A stretch of DNA of 64,000 nt, taken from Mycobacterium sp. Aquia_216. Lineage in GTDB: Bacteria; Actinomycetota; Actinomycetes; Mycobacteriales; Mycobacteriaceae. Below the pieces are notes generated by a model, which saw only the letters and a list, made by a program, of their open reading frames with translations, was not told the DNA's origin and searched no databases. The stretch spans positions 1-64,000 of the forward strand of contig NZ_CP113530.1 in assembly GCF_026723865.1 (NCBI RefSeq), written 5' to 3'. Below, piece after piece: positions 27,572-36,797 of the stretch. Both the position numbers and the translations under genes were made by a program. Each line of letters begins with the position of its first letter. Positions within the stretch are counted from its first letter, which is position 1.

Positions 27572-27877
27572 CTAGATGACGAGCGTCGCCTCATTCACCG
27601 CGTCCATGGCGGTGTAGGCCACGCCGCTGCTAGCGATGGTCTGTGCGAACAGTGAACGCACAAGGGTCAACTGCGTGAGCATCGCGTCAGTGGCGGCGCC
27701 GTGCGCGGCGAAACCGGCGGCCGCGGCGGCTGAGGCGTCCTCAGCCCCCGGCGGCAGCACCGCCGTCACCGGGCCAGCCGCACCGGCCATCGTGCCGCCC
27801 ATTGTTGCGGCCCCGCTCTCTTCTGCGGCTGAAGCGCCCGCAAGCACCGGAGCTGCGATCAACAGTGGACTCGTCAT
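27572..27877 (-). CDS. PE-family protein
   Basis: 101 residues, the length of a bare PE domain. It has a helical hairpin rich in Ala and the export signal Y88-TAM-D92 (YTAMD). The N terminus lacks the Pro-Glu dipeptide at positions 8-9 that named the family. The start ATG has a strong GGAGG ribosome site. It opens the PE-PPE-esx-espG block. Confidence 0.88.
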   Translation of the reverse strand: MTSPLLIAAPVLAGASAAEESGAATMGGTMAGAAGPVTAVLPPGAEDASAAAAAGFAAHGAATDAMLTQLTLVRSLFAQTIASSGVAYTAMDAVNEATLVI

Positions 27878-27909
27878 AATTTCCGCCTCCCCAAAAGCAA
27901 CTCGCCCGT

Positions 27910-27922
27910 GGTATCCAGCTTA
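27910..27922 (-). promoter_or_regulatory. Possible promoter of the PE-PPE-esx block
   Basis: Minus-strand TAAGCT (plus AGCTTA, 27917-27922) followed by GGATACC would start transcription near 27910 and leave a ~33-base leader with the GGAGG site. It is weaker evidence than for the leaderless promoters nearby. Confidence 0.35.
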
Positions 27923-28028
27923 CGGCCGCCGCGGACAACGTCAGACTTTAAATCGTACCGCCCACAGGTGACACCCGCCTGCGATCGCTGATATGCGGAT
28001 ACCCATTTCTGACCCGCATCATCCCCAC

Positions 28029-31000
28029 TCAGCGTCGCTTACCTACAAACGGCGGATCAGACCATCCCACCAGCACATTGTCGACCCCCGTGCGCCGGGC
28101 CAGCCGACCCTTACCTTCGCGCTGCGGCTCGGCGTAGACCCCAGGAACAATCACCCCATGCGCGCGCAGCCCGTTCATCACCAGCACAGGTGGTCCCATG
28201 TTCATCATCTTGCCCAATACGCCCTGCCCAGATTGCGAGTGATAGCTGAATTGCGCGATGTCAGCAGTAGCCACGATGTGCAGCCCCAAATCCTCAGCCT
28301 CCGCGACATATTGCGCGAGCGGCATCAATGGACTGCTGGCACCCGGCCATGCCGTGATCCCATCAATGACCACAAACAATTCGCGGCCTTCCCAGAACCG
28401 TTTCGTCGCCAAATCCTCAGGCGGAGTACCCGGCGGTGGTCTGCGCGTTTCCAACAACGCGGCTAGCTCCTTGACGATTTCGGCGATATGCGTTGGATTT
28501 TGCGCGTAAGACGACAACCACTGTGCCGGCGGAACCACGCCGATATTGGCGCGGCGGTGCTCCAACAAAATAATCGTCGCGTCCTCGGGGCGATACGAGC
28601 CCATGATGCCCAGCATGATCGCTCGCAGCCACGTGCTGAGACCGCACTCGGCCAGTCCCGTCGCCACCGCGTGAGGGTGCTCGAAGAAATCGATCGTCGC
28701 CGGCACAAGCGGTGCGCCCGGCAGGTTCGATTCGGCAAGACCGAACGGCACCACCCGGGCCGGCAGCGGCTCGGTGATCCCGGCGAACACATCGGCAAGA
28801 AGAACCTTCTCGGGCAACCGCGCCACGGCCGCGGCTTTCGTGACGCCGGCCACGCGCCGCACCACCGCGCTGAGCTCATCTCCCTCAACACGCCGTGCCG
28901 GCATCTCCGGTTCCCCGGTCTCGCTTGGTGGATGCGCCAATGCCGGCCAGCCCACCATCATGTGGTGCCCATCGGGGGTCAGACCGCGGCCCGGCTTGTC
29001 GGGAACCTCGCGCGCGGGGTTGCGTTCCGGGTCGGCCCGGTCACGTTTGACGGTGGTGTCGTGCTCTTGGACCAACTTCAGCTCAAGCGTCACACCCGTC
29101 TCGGTCTTCACGCTCGTGGAAATCCCCGACAGCGTGCTGGTGTGTGTATAAACCACCCGCACGCCGTAGTTGCGTGCACGCATCAGCGCTGCGACGCGCG
29201 GCGCCAGATTCGCGTAGGTTTCGGTGAAGTTCTTCCACCCATCGATGATCAACACGACATCGCCACCGTCGACCGATCTTGCCGCTTGCACGTCGGTCAC
29301 CGGTGTGGCCTCGGAGTACTGGTCGGCGCCGAATTTGGCAACGCGCACCTGGTCCATGTCGAGGCGCTGCGTGGTGAAGGCCTTATCGCGTTCGTTGACG
29401 ATCGCTTCCACAGTCGCGATGACCCGGTTAACCCCCTCACCGTCGGTCCCCGCCACGACGGCCGCCACATGCGGAAGATCAGAAATTCGCGCCAGTTGCG
29501 GGCCGCTTGCCGCGATGCAGTAGAACTGCACCCGCTCCGGCCGATACAGCAGCGACGTAGACGTCACCATCGTCATCAACGCAGTGGTCGCCCCGCGAGT
29601 CGGTGCGCTCACCACGAGCGCATTGTCGCGAAGCAGGTCCATGCAATACGGCTCCTGACGCGCCCCGCGCGGGTAGTCAGCCAGCGCAACCGGCATAAAG
29701 AGCCCCGGGTTGTTGCCGTAGTCCACATGCCACGGGCGACCTCGCCAGCGCCCCACCAACTCATCAACCGGCGTGGGATCTCCCAACACCGGCAGCCAGA
29801 TCGGCCGCGGCGGCCGCTCGGGGCCCGCCTGCAGCGACTCCGCGATCGCCGTCACCATCTTGACGGGTTCGTGCCCCGGCGTTGGCTGCGGCGCCGGCGC
29901 AGCGCTCGCCACATCAACGAGCTCAGGCGCCGGTGCCAGACGGCCGTCGACATCCTCGCTTTCGTCGACTATGAACACCCGAGGAATGAACTCCGTGGCG
30001 GCCCGTTGCGGCGCCGGCGCGTTTCCCGCACTGTCGTCAGGCGGAACGAAGTCGGCCGAGGTGAAGAAATAGCGAAACTTGCGCGCCTCGCGCAACGCCA
30101 CCCGCAGATAGGCAGTGCCTTCCTCCCCCCGCGGCGCGATGTGAGCGGCCCGCGCATCTCCGATCCCGGCTTTGGATTCTTCCTCCGTGCCGGTACGGGC
30201 GGCCACGTTATAGCCGAGCAACTTGGTGATGTCGCGCAGATTCTGGGTGTCTTTGGTCTGGCCGACCAACTTCAAGAACACCTGCAACGAGCGGCCCACT
30301 CGGGCAATCCGCAAATACAACTTGCGGAACTTCGGCCCGTAGATCGGGTCGGCGAACACCTCGTTGTACTCATCGGTAATCACCCACAACACCGGGATCG
30401 GTGGCAAGGTCGGGTCGACCAGACGACGCCGGTTGTAGGTGGTCACATCTGGACAATCATCGAGTGCGGCCAACATCTCACCGCGCCGATCCAGCTCACC
30501 GTCGAGCGTGTCATAGAGCCGACCCAACAGGTGTCGTTCTTCGTAGAGGTTGCTCACCGCGGCCACTACGTGCGGAAACCGGCTAATCGCCCCGGCCGCC
30601 GATCGCAGCTTGAAGTCGGTGAACACGATATTGAGCACCTCGGGTGAGTGCGTCAAACACGCCGCGGCGATCTCAGTGATCAAACCCTCGGACTTACCCG
30701 CCCCGGTGGTGCCGATAAACAGTCCGTGCATCCCCATGCCGCCTTGCGCACCCTCGCGCAGATCCAGCCACACCGTCTCCCCGGTATCGACGTAGAGACC
30801 GATTGGAAACCGCATCCAGCCCGGTCCCTGCGCACGGGTGGCCGCCCACAGCCGGTCGGTATCCAGGTGACGCGGATCGCGAATCCCCAACACATCCAAG
30901 ACATCACGCTGTTCGACCTCGCTGACGAGGTTCACACTCATCGACCCTTTGGCCCGGTACCGCGCCAAGGCCCGGGCAAACCGTTCTGCCTCATCAACAC

Positions 31001-32279
31001 TCATTTGATCGGCGCTCGCGTAGAACGCCTCCTCGAGCTCGTCGGACTTCGTGTCCGAGGACGCATACATCGCTGCCGCATGCTGTTGTTGCTCGCTGAG
31101 CGCCACCTGCTTACGTAGCACGCCCCCGTCGATGCGGTATGTCGTCTCCGGCGAGAACCCCACCCACTGCTTGGCGCCGGCGCCGATCGTCCCGCTCGGG
31201 CGCGGTGGGACCCGCTCTGCCAATCGGACAAAGCAGGTGCCTGCATACCCCAGCGCCCCGGTCAGTCCCGCCCAGTCCTCCGGCGTTGCGCAATAGTCGT
31301 CGACGATCACCCGAAGTGCTTGCGCCCGACCGCCGGCCGACATGCCGCTAGCCGGCGCCTGCCATGACTCGCGGGAATTGTTGGGGTCCTCATCGAAGAA
31401 CACCTCCAACTCCGCCGGCGAGCCAAACAACATTCGGCGTTCTCCACAACCATCGCGCACGCTGGCGTGCTGCATGTGCGGAAGCCACTTCGCCCAGTCC
31501 CATTGCGACGGTGCCGAACTCACGACGATGATCTCCAGATCAGCAGGGCTGTGAAAAGCCGCCAACTGGCATAGCATCGCGCGCACCAAAGCACGCCCCT
31601 GTTCGAGGTTCCCCACGATTCCGATGCCTGGAAAGCGCTGCAACCACACCGCTTTCGGCACACCATCGACGTACTCCTGCGCGTTCAAAAACTTGCGCAA
31701 CGCATGCCCGGTCGCCGGCTCGAGGTCGGCAGCCTGAGCGATCTCAGGCTTTTCCAGCGTCATTGCCAGCTTCACCTTGCCGACACCGACGCGCACCACC
31801 GAGAACATGTCCGATCCGGGCTCTCGATCCCACATCCGTACCGAGCCCGCCACCGAAATCAAATCGTCTGGTGCCCAATGGAAATGGCAGCGATGCTCCC
31901 ACTGCTGCCTCCGCTGAACGTCGACAATGTCGCGGGTATCGTCTTGCTGAGAGAACCATTTGCGGCGGCGAGCCGTCAGCTCGCCCCACGACATCTTCCG
32001 GGACGCGCCACGATTGCGTACCACCATGCCGATGGCACTGAAAGCGGCCATGCCACCGAAAAGCCCGAAACCACCAGCCAATTGGCGAGCACCCGAGGCA
32101 TACATCACCACAATTAAGCCGACGATCCCAACTAGCAACACCACCGGCAAGACAATGCCCCAAATACTTCGCGGCGGCGGGACCGGAGCAACAATCGGCG
32201 GCTCCAACTTGATCTTGCCGCCGCCAGTTTTCGGGGGTCGGACAGGATCGCCTGGTCGCTCAAACCTATGAGTGGTCAC
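28029..32279 (-). CDS. eccC: ESX motor ATPase EccC (single-chain EccCa-EccCb)
   Basis: 1416 residues. Two N-terminal membrane helices (about 37-90) are followed by three FtsK/SpoIIIE-type ATPase domains. Domain 1 has an intact Walker A GTTGAGKS (about 522-530) and IVFTDFK. Domain 2 has SAPTRGATTA (about 890), and domain 3 has GLAECGLSTW (about 1205); both lack the P-loop lysine. Domain 3 normally reads the YxxxD/E signal of Esx substrates. GTG start with a leaderless promoter bearing the motif shared with eccB. Confidence 0.96.
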   Translation of the reverse strand: MTTHRFERPGDPVRPPKTGGGKIKLEPPIVAPVPPPRSIWGIVLPVVLLVGIVGLIVVMYASGARQLAGGFGLFGGMAAFSAIGMVVRNRGASRKMSWGELTARRRKWFSQQDDTRDIVDVQRRQQWEHRCHFHWAPDDLISVAGSVRMWDREPGSDMFSVVRVGVGKVKLAMTLEKPEIAQAADLEPATGHALRKFLNAQEYVDGVPKAVWLQRFPGIGIVGNLEQGRALVRAMLCQLAAFHSPADLEIIVVSSAPSQWDWAKWLPHMQHASVRDGCGERRMLFGSPAELEVFFDEDPNNSRESWQAPASGMSAGGRAQALRVIVDDYCATPEDWAGLTGALGYAGTCFVRLAERVPPRPSGTIGAGAKQWVGFSPETTYRIDGGVLRKQVALSEQQQHAAAMYASSDTKSDELEEAFYASADQMSVDEAERFARALARYRAKGSMSVNLVSEVEQRDVLDVLGIRDPRHLDTDRLWAATRAQGPGWMRFPIGLYVDTGETVWLDLREGAQGGMGMHGLFIGTTGAGKSEGLITEIAAACLTHSPEVLNIVFTDFKLRSAAGAISRFPHVVAAVSNLYEERHLLGRLYDTLDGELDRRGEMLAALDDCPDVTTYNRRRLVDPTLPPIPVLWVITDEYNEVFADPIYGPKFRKLYLRIARVGRSLQVFLKLVGQTKDTQNLRDITKLLGYNVAARTGTEEESKAGIGDARAAHIAPRGEEGTAYLRVALREARKFRYFFTSADFVPPDDSAGNAPAPQRAATEFIPRVFIVDESEDVDGRLAPAPELVDVASAAPAPQPTPGHEPVKMVTAIAESLQAGPERPPRPIWLPVLGDPTPVDELVGRWRGRPWHVDYGNNPGLFMPVALADYPRGARQEPYCMDLLRDNALVVSAPTRGATTALMTMVTSTSLLYRPERVQFYCIAASGPQLARISDLPHVAAVVAGTDGEGVNRVIATVEAIVNERDKAFTTQRLDMDQVRVAKFGADQYSEATPVTDVQAARSVDGGDVVLIIDGWKNFTETYANLAPRVAALMRARNYGVRVVYTHTSTLSGISTSVKTETGVTLELKLVQEHDTTVKRDRADPERNPAREVPDKPGRGLTPDGHHMMVGWPALAHPPSETGEPEMPARRVEGDELSAVVRRVAGVTKAAAVARLPEKVLLADVFAGITEPLPARVVPFGLAESNLPGAPLVPATIDFFEHPHAVATGLAECGLSTWLRAIMLGIMGSYRPEDATIILLEHRRANIGVVPPAQWLSSYAQNPTHIAEIVKELAALLETRRPPPGTPPEDLATKRFWEGRELFVVIDGITAWPGASSPLMPLAQYVAEAEDLGLHIVATADIAQFSYHSQSGQGVLGKMMNMGPPVLVMNGLRAHGVIVPGVYAEPQREGKGRLARRTGVDNVLVGWSDPPFVGKRR

Positions 32280-32320
32280 CTCACCACCCTAACCCGCGTC
32301 TGACGCGAAATCCGCGCTAA
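32280..32320 (-). promoter_or_regulatory. eccC: Leaderless promoter of eccC with shared ESX motif
   Basis: Minus-strand TAGGGT (plus ACCCTA, 32286-32291) is six bases before the GTG. The plus-strand block GCGAAATCCGCGCTAA (32305-32320) lies 28 bases from the start measured at its G at 32307 and matches the blocks before eccB and the espI-like gene. Confidence 0.65.
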
Positions 32321-32389
32321 ATTCGCTACCCCAGACATCGTGCACGCGGTCGATGCCGTGCTACCCAGATCGGGTACGCGCAGCGGTTT

Positions 32390-32707
32390 TCAGACCGTCA
32401 CGACGGCGGACTGTCCGACCGCTTGAAGCTGCGTCGCGTTGCGATCATCCTCGGCCTGCATCGTGCTAACGGCTGCCTGCGAAATCTGCTGAAGTGCAGG
32501 ACCCTCGCCGGCAGCCTCGGTCGTCATCGCCGTAGCTTCCGTACCCATGGTGGCGGCTAGGCCCGCCCACGCACCGTCGAAGGGTGATCCTGTCACCGGC
32601 GTCGGTACCGCCCCCGCTTGCGGCGCAGTTCGTGCCGACGTCTCCGCGATCGTGGCGGCGGCCTCTAGCAGCGTGGGCGGAGTTACCTTAATTACCTGAG
32701 CTGGCAT
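32390..32707 (-). CDS. Small ESX-associated WXG100/EspC-like protein
   Basis: 105 residues, Ala/Thr-rich and all-helical in appearance. The sequence FDGAWAGLAATMG carries a W-A-G that could be a WXG turn. No YxxxD/E signal is visible at the C terminus. The ATG overlaps the stop of the upstream 82-residue gene (TGATG). Likely an exported or substrate-partner protein of this ESX system; the family is uncertain. Confidence 0.7.
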   Translation of the reverse strand: MPAQVIKVTPPTLLEAAATIAETSARTAPQAGAVPTPVTGSPFDGAWAGLAATMGTEATAMTTEAAGEGPALQQISQAAVSTMQAEDDRNATQLQAVGQSAVVTV

Positions 32708-32955
32708 CAGCTCTCCCCTATCTCGTCGGCAAAGCCGATTTTCCCCTCGAAGATCATCGCTTCAAGTTCCGCGGCAGTGGACGCCAACTCGATGACCATC
32801 TCGCGGCGCTGATCTTCCATTCGTTGCGACAACCCGGCACATACATCATCCAACAGCGGACCCGCCTTCAACGGCGGTATTTCAGGAACACTCACCGCTG
32901 CCCTCCCTGTTAACGCGGCGATGTCGATCAGTGCGCTCAAAACCGGGCCTTCCAT
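32707..32955 (-). CDS. Small hypothetical protein in ESX cluster
   Basis: 82 residues, hydrophilic, with a helical C-terminal half (RREMVIELASTAAELEAMIF). Start and stop overlap its neighbours by one base on both sides (TGATG), so it is firmly in an operon. I do not recognise the family. It could be a chaperone or partner of the large upstream protein or of the WXG-like protein downstream. Confidence 0.65.
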   Translation of the reverse strand: MEGPVLSALIDIAALTGRAAVSVPEIPPLKAGPLLDDVCAGLSQRMEDQRREMVIELASTAAELEAMIFEGKIGFADEIGES

Positions 32956-35405
32956 CAGCGACCGTCACTTTGCCCATGGTCCAGAATTTGACGGGTCAGA
33001 TAGGCAATCTCGGGATACTTGATGTCCCGACCGCCAGTCTCACCGAGTCCCCACAGCAGCAAAATCTCGACCAACCGCGACAAATCGAAGTACGCCAGGA
33101 CATGCGGTGAAGCGCCATCACGGTTGATCAACCCTGGGCGCAGGCTGGTGCCCATACCGACCGCCTCGATGTAAGCACCCTCCAACGCGGTCCAACACTC
33201 TTGCTTCACCGGTACCCCACTGCGCAGGGTCCCCAAGATTTCCCGAATCACCGGGGGCACCGCGAGATCACGCACCGCGCCGGCACGGCCGAGAGTGGCC
33301 TCGGCCGCCTCCTGCGTCATGCGCCACGCTTCGGACGGATCGGGTAACGGGCCATCGCCGAAGCCCAGCAGCCGCGCATACAAGGCACGATCCACCGTTT
33401 CCAACCGGTGCATGTGGCTTTCGTCAAGCGGCATTACTGGGGCTGTCTCACTAATCGGCGACAGCTCTGCCGGGCAATCTTCGAAATGCGGGACGCTCGC
33501 GGCGCGCGCTGGCACCGAGGAGCCGCCATAGCTGGTGGACACTGCCAGCGCCCACAACTCCACATCGGGGCTGTTCTTGGTGGCAAGCTCGGCGTAGGCC
33601 AGCATGGTTTCGGCGGGGTTAGCCCAGCTAAACCACTGCGACCGAAAAGCCGGACTCAAGGTTGAATCCGCGAACAGCATCCGCGCCGACCGTGGGACAA
33701 AGACCCCGGCCGGAATGTAGCCCGCACCATCGCTATTGACCACAACGGTCTCGACACCAGACTGCGTGCGGAACACTCCCACACACCAGTCCATAAACAG
33801 ATACTTGCTCTTCTGGGAAGCATGCAGCAACTGATAAACCAGCTGCGATGCCGACTCCAGCAAAGGATCCGGGCGCGATGAGCGCACCCCCTCAGCCGCA
33901 GCCCCAGCGCTGGCCCCCACACCGGAACCCACCACGCCCGGAGGAAGCGGCGCCACCGGCGCTGACCCCGAAGAACCGCCGCCCGGAACTGACGATGCCA
34001 GCGGTCCACCTGACGCAGGGCTAACCGCTGCTCCGGCCGAAGCGGCCACTGCTGTACGAGGAACGTCGGACCCGAACGGTGGCAACGGCCCCACCGGGCC
34101 CGCGGGTACACCCCCTGAGCCCCCCGGAGCAGGCGAAGCTGGCACAGGCGAAGACACGGCTGGGGCACCCCCCGACGCAGCGACCGGAGCCGGACCCGGC
34201 GAATACGCGCCCGCCGGAGCCGCGCTCGTCGGCACCGACGACGGCTGCGTCACCGGCGGAGCTAACGGTGCAGGACCGGCACCCAACCCCGCGCCGAACC
34301 CACGCGAGAAATCCGTCGGAGCCGCAGTAGGCGGGGTCATCCCCCCAGCACCCGGAGAGAAACTAGTAGGCGTCAAACCCTGCGGCAAACCACCCCCGCC
34401 CGGCAACCCGCCACCCAGACCCGGAGTTTCCGGAAACTTAAAACCACCGCCGGGTATTCCGCCACCCAGACCTCCACCGCCGGACGGGGACGGAAGACCT
34501 CCCCCTCCCCCTCCACTAAACGGTAGAGGTGGTGACGGGAAGCCGTCCGTACTTAATCCCTGTCCTTGACCAGCTTGCGGATGCGACGGTTTCCCATTGA
34601 GCGGGTTATTTCCCGCTCCGGTCACATTTTGTCCCTGGCCGCCCGGTTCACCGTTAGGAGGAGGACTACCGGGTCCTTGTTGGCCGCCACCACCTGGTTG
34701 GGGTCGCCCAGGTGGGGGTGGCGGCGGCGCTTCGGGCTTCCTCTCCCACCCTGCCGGCATATTTCCGATGCCGCGCCCGCCTCCCGGGCCACTTCCGTTC
34801 TGCTGCATTTCGCGCAGTTTTGGATCGACAGGGTCGCCGCCGTCCCCCTGTTGCCCGCCTGCTTGTTTGGGCCCCTGATTGCCGCCCGCGGCGAGTTGAG
34901 GTTCAAGCTTCACCACGGCGGCAGTCGCGGCCGCGGATTTGGCCATAGCATCCGCCCGGGCCTTGGCTATGACCTGGGCGATTTTCGCCAAAGCCAACAG
35001 CCCTGATGTGCCGAGGCGGGACTGCTCCTCCAGACGCGCGATCTCTTGGTGCGCCTTTAGGTCGATTTGGTCGAGATCCTCGCGGAGACCGTAAGCGAGC
35101 CGACCCACTTCTTCGGAAACGCGCGCCATGCTGAACCATCGGTCGGCATGCGACGAATACATCGATGCGATACGTCCAGCGGCTTGAACAAACCCGTCCG
35201 CCACGTGGCCCGATAGCTCTGTAGCAACCCGATTGGAGGCCCCGCGCACGACGTCGGCCAGGTCGAGATTCTTGACCCCCTCGCCATGCTGCGCCTCAGA
35301 ACAAGTCTGGCAGCTCTGAGGGTCAGTGTTCGGCCACGATCCTCCGAGGATCATCGCCGAGTATCGCCGGTGCGGCATACCCGCCGGCGCACTGAGACCT
35401 ACCAC
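32955..35405 (-). CDS. Large Gly/Pro-rich ESX-associated protein
   Basis: 816 residues. An N-terminal helical domain (about 45-185) is followed by a long Gly/Pro/Gln-rich low-complexity region (about 185-540) and a compact C-terminal domain (about 545-816) with MDWCVGVFRTQSGVETVVVN and FVPRSARMLFAD. I recall similar C-terminal domains (DUF5631/5632 type) in mycobacterial proteins such as Rv0029, but could not check. A CxxC (CQTC, about 33-36) lies near the start. GTG start overlapping the upstream stop by seven bases. Function unknown; probably an ESX-associated structural or exported protein. Confidence 0.78.
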   Translation of the reverse strand: MVGLSAPAGMPHRRYSAMILGGSWPNTDPQSCQTCSEAQHGEGVKNLDLADVVRGASNRVATELSGHVADGFVQAAGRIASMYSSHADRWFSMARVSEEVGRLAYGLREDLDQIDLKAHQEIARLEEQSRLGTSGLLALAKIAQVIAKARADAMAKSAAATAAVVKLEPQLAAGGNQGPKQAGGQQGDGGDPVDPKLREMQQNGSGPGGGRGIGNMPAGWERKPEAPPPPPPGRPQPGGGGQQGPGSPPPNGEPGGQGQNVTGAGNNPLNGKPSHPQAGQGQGLSTDGFPSPPLPFSGGGGGGLPSPSGGGGLGGGIPGGGFKFPETPGLGGGLPGGGGLPQGLTPTSFSPGAGGMTPPTAAPTDFSRGFGAGLGAGPAPLAPPVTQPSSVPTSAAPAGAYSPGPAPVAASGGAPAVSSPVPASPAPGGSGGVPAGPVGPLPPFGSDVPRTAVAASAGAAVSPASGGPLASSVPGGGSSGSAPVAPLPPGVVGSGVGASAGAAAEGVRSSRPDPLLESASQLVYQLLHASQKSKYLFMDWCVGVFRTQSGVETVVVNSDGAGYIPAGVFVPRSARMLFADSTLSPAFRSQWFSWANPAETMLAYAELATKNSPDVELWALAVSTSYGGSSVPARAASVPHFEDCPAELSPISETAPVMPLDESHMHRLETVDRALYARLLGFGDGPLPDPSEAWRMTQEAAEATLGRAGAVRDLAVPPVIREILGTLRSGVPVKQECWTALEGAYIEAVGMGTSLRPGLINRDGASPHVLAYFDLSRLVEILLLWGLGETGGRDIKYPEIAYLTRQILDHGQSDGR

Positions 35406-36061
35406 TTCACCCCCAGGTCCCAGCAGATGCTCAACGGACCCCCTAGTGCGGAAAGGCTGTCATTCCAGTTTGTCTGGTCGTACGGTTGCCAGGGTCCAGC
35501 CTCAAGGTCGGCAACGAGATACCGACGATCGTCAACAAATCGCTGAATTGACCGTCGAAAATAGGGATCAGCATCCGGGTGATTATCGATCACCGGCTGG
35601 ATACGTCCGACCCAATCCTTAGTGTCATTCAGGAATTTCGGAATGCCTGCATTCCATTCGGGGGAATTTGCCGGTCCAAGACTCGAGTAAGCCTGCGCCG
35701 TTCGGTTACTTTCGGTCATTAAGGGCGCGATGGCGGAGCAGAGGGACCGATTCGCGGCAGTTGTATCCGACGCAGCGTGCGGTGACGGCGGCGGAGTCGT
35801 TCCAGCGACGGGTACGGCAGAGGGGGCTTGCTGGACAAGCGCGACGACACCTACAACGAGCGCCGCAGTCGCCATCACGATCGACGCAGCAATGGCAATT
35901 GTCGAAACCTTGGTCGTGCTGCGGCGCGGGGGTGGTGGCGGGTACGGCCAGTTCCCTGCTGGCGTAGCTGATGGGGGCGTAGGAGGAGCGGCAGGCAGAA
36001 ACGGGTCCTGCCGCGGCCCGGCCTGCGTCCCAGGCTGCTGCCCATGATGCGTCGTCGTCAT
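35399..36061 (-). CDS. Membrane-anchored protein, tandem paralogue 1
   Basis: 220 residues. A Pro-rich cytoplasmic N terminus (1-48), one membrane helix (about 52-76) and an outside domain with SLCSAIAPLM and a terminal CWDLGVKW. The two cysteines could form a disulphide. The outside domain is about two-thirds identical by eye to the protein encoded at 36202-36756, including AGPWQPYDQ. A TAAGCT -10 box lies six bases before the ATG. Function unknown. Confidence 0.75.
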   Translation of the reverse strand: MTTTHHGQQPGTQAGPRQDPFLPAAPPTPPSATPAGNWPYPPPPPRRSTTKVSTIAIAASIVMATAALVVGVVALVQQAPSAVPVAGTTPPPSPHAASDTTAANRSLCSAIAPLMTESNRTAQAYSSLGPANSPEWNAGIPKFLNDTKDWVGRIQPVIDNHPDADPYFRRSIQRFVDDRRYLVADLEAGPWQPYDQTNWNDSLSALGGPLSICWDLGVKW

Positions 36062-36073
36062 CAATCCAGCTTA
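36062..36073 (-). promoter_or_regulatory. Leaderless -10 box of paralogue 1
   Basis: Plus-strand AGCTTA (36068-36073) reads TAAGCT on the minus strand, six bases from the ATG at 36061. Confidence 0.45.
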
Positions 36074-36201
36074 AAGGTTGGCAGCGAGGCTGGCCACGGA
36101 AAACTCTTGACAATAGCAGCAGCGATGACCGCCACCGGGTAGCGAATGATGAGATTGGAGATGATCGGAGCGTGCGTCCGGCCGGCCTACTCTTGGGTTC
36201 G

Positions 36202-36756
36202 CTACCACTTAATGCCGAGGCTCCAGCACGTTTCTAGCGGACCGTTGTACGCGCCCAAGCTGTCGTCCCAAATATTTTGGTCATAGGGTTGCCAGGGTCC
36301 GGCTTCTAGGTCTGCCACTAAGTTCTTCCGGTCGTCGACATATCTCTGCAGTGTCCGTTGAAAGTAAGAGGAGACGTCCGGGTGACTATCAATGATTGGT
36401 TGAAGGCGGCCCAGTAGATTCTTCTCATCGCTGACGAATCTTGGCGTACCTGCATTCCAGGCTGGGGAGCTTGATGGAGCCAGGCTAGAGAGCGCTTTCG
36501 AAATGCGGTCACTCTCCGCCATAAGCGGCGCGATCGCCACGCACAATGACTGGTTTGCGGCGGTGCTGTCGATGGGCTTCGGCAGCGGTGGGGATGGTGC
36601 TGCCACGGGGATAGAGGAAGTTGCCGGCCGCCGTAGGTTGCTGATGCCGACGATGAGGGCGGCAACGGCGATGGCGAGTGCCGCTATCGCTGTCCCTATC
36701 GCGATGACGACTGCTTTGTTTTGCCGCGCAGGCGCAGGCGCGGGTGGCGAATTCAC
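36202..36756 (-). CDS. Membrane-anchored protein, tandem paralogue 2
   Basis: 184 residues with a short N terminus, one membrane helix (about 15-37, VVIAIGTAIAALAIAVAALI) and an outside domain closely similar to its neighbour. It has the same SLC...CW cysteines and the shared block LVADLEAGPWQPYDQ. GTG start with TAAGCT six bases upstream, the same -10 box as its paralogue. The pair looks like a tandem duplication that has diverged. Function unknown. Confidence 0.75.
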   Translation of the reverse strand: MNSPPAPAPARQNKAVVIAIGTAIAALAIAVAALIVGISNLRRPATSSIPVAAPSPPLPKPIDSTAANQSLCVAIAPLMAESDRISKALSSLAPSSSPAWNAGTPRFVSDEKNLLGRLQPIIDSHPDVSSYFQRTLQRYVDDRKNLVADLEAGPWQPYDQNIWDDSLGAYNGPLETCWSLGIKW

Positions 36757-36797
36757 TGCTTCAGCTTAAGTGCTCAAGGCGGCCCGACGAGCGTTAA
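36757..36797 (-). promoter_or_regulatory. Leaderless -10 box of paralogue 2 with partial ESX motif
   Basis: Plus-strand AGCTTA (36763-36768) is six bases from the GTG at 36756. GAGCGTTAA at 36789-36797 matches only the GCGTTA half of the shared ESX motif, at the same distance. Confidence 0.4.

Noticed and set aside
28488..30647. A 719-codon plus-strand open frame opposite eccC
   Set aside because: It is antisense to conserved EccC domains, has Arg/His-rich composition typical of a GC-rich shadow frame, and no ribosome site.
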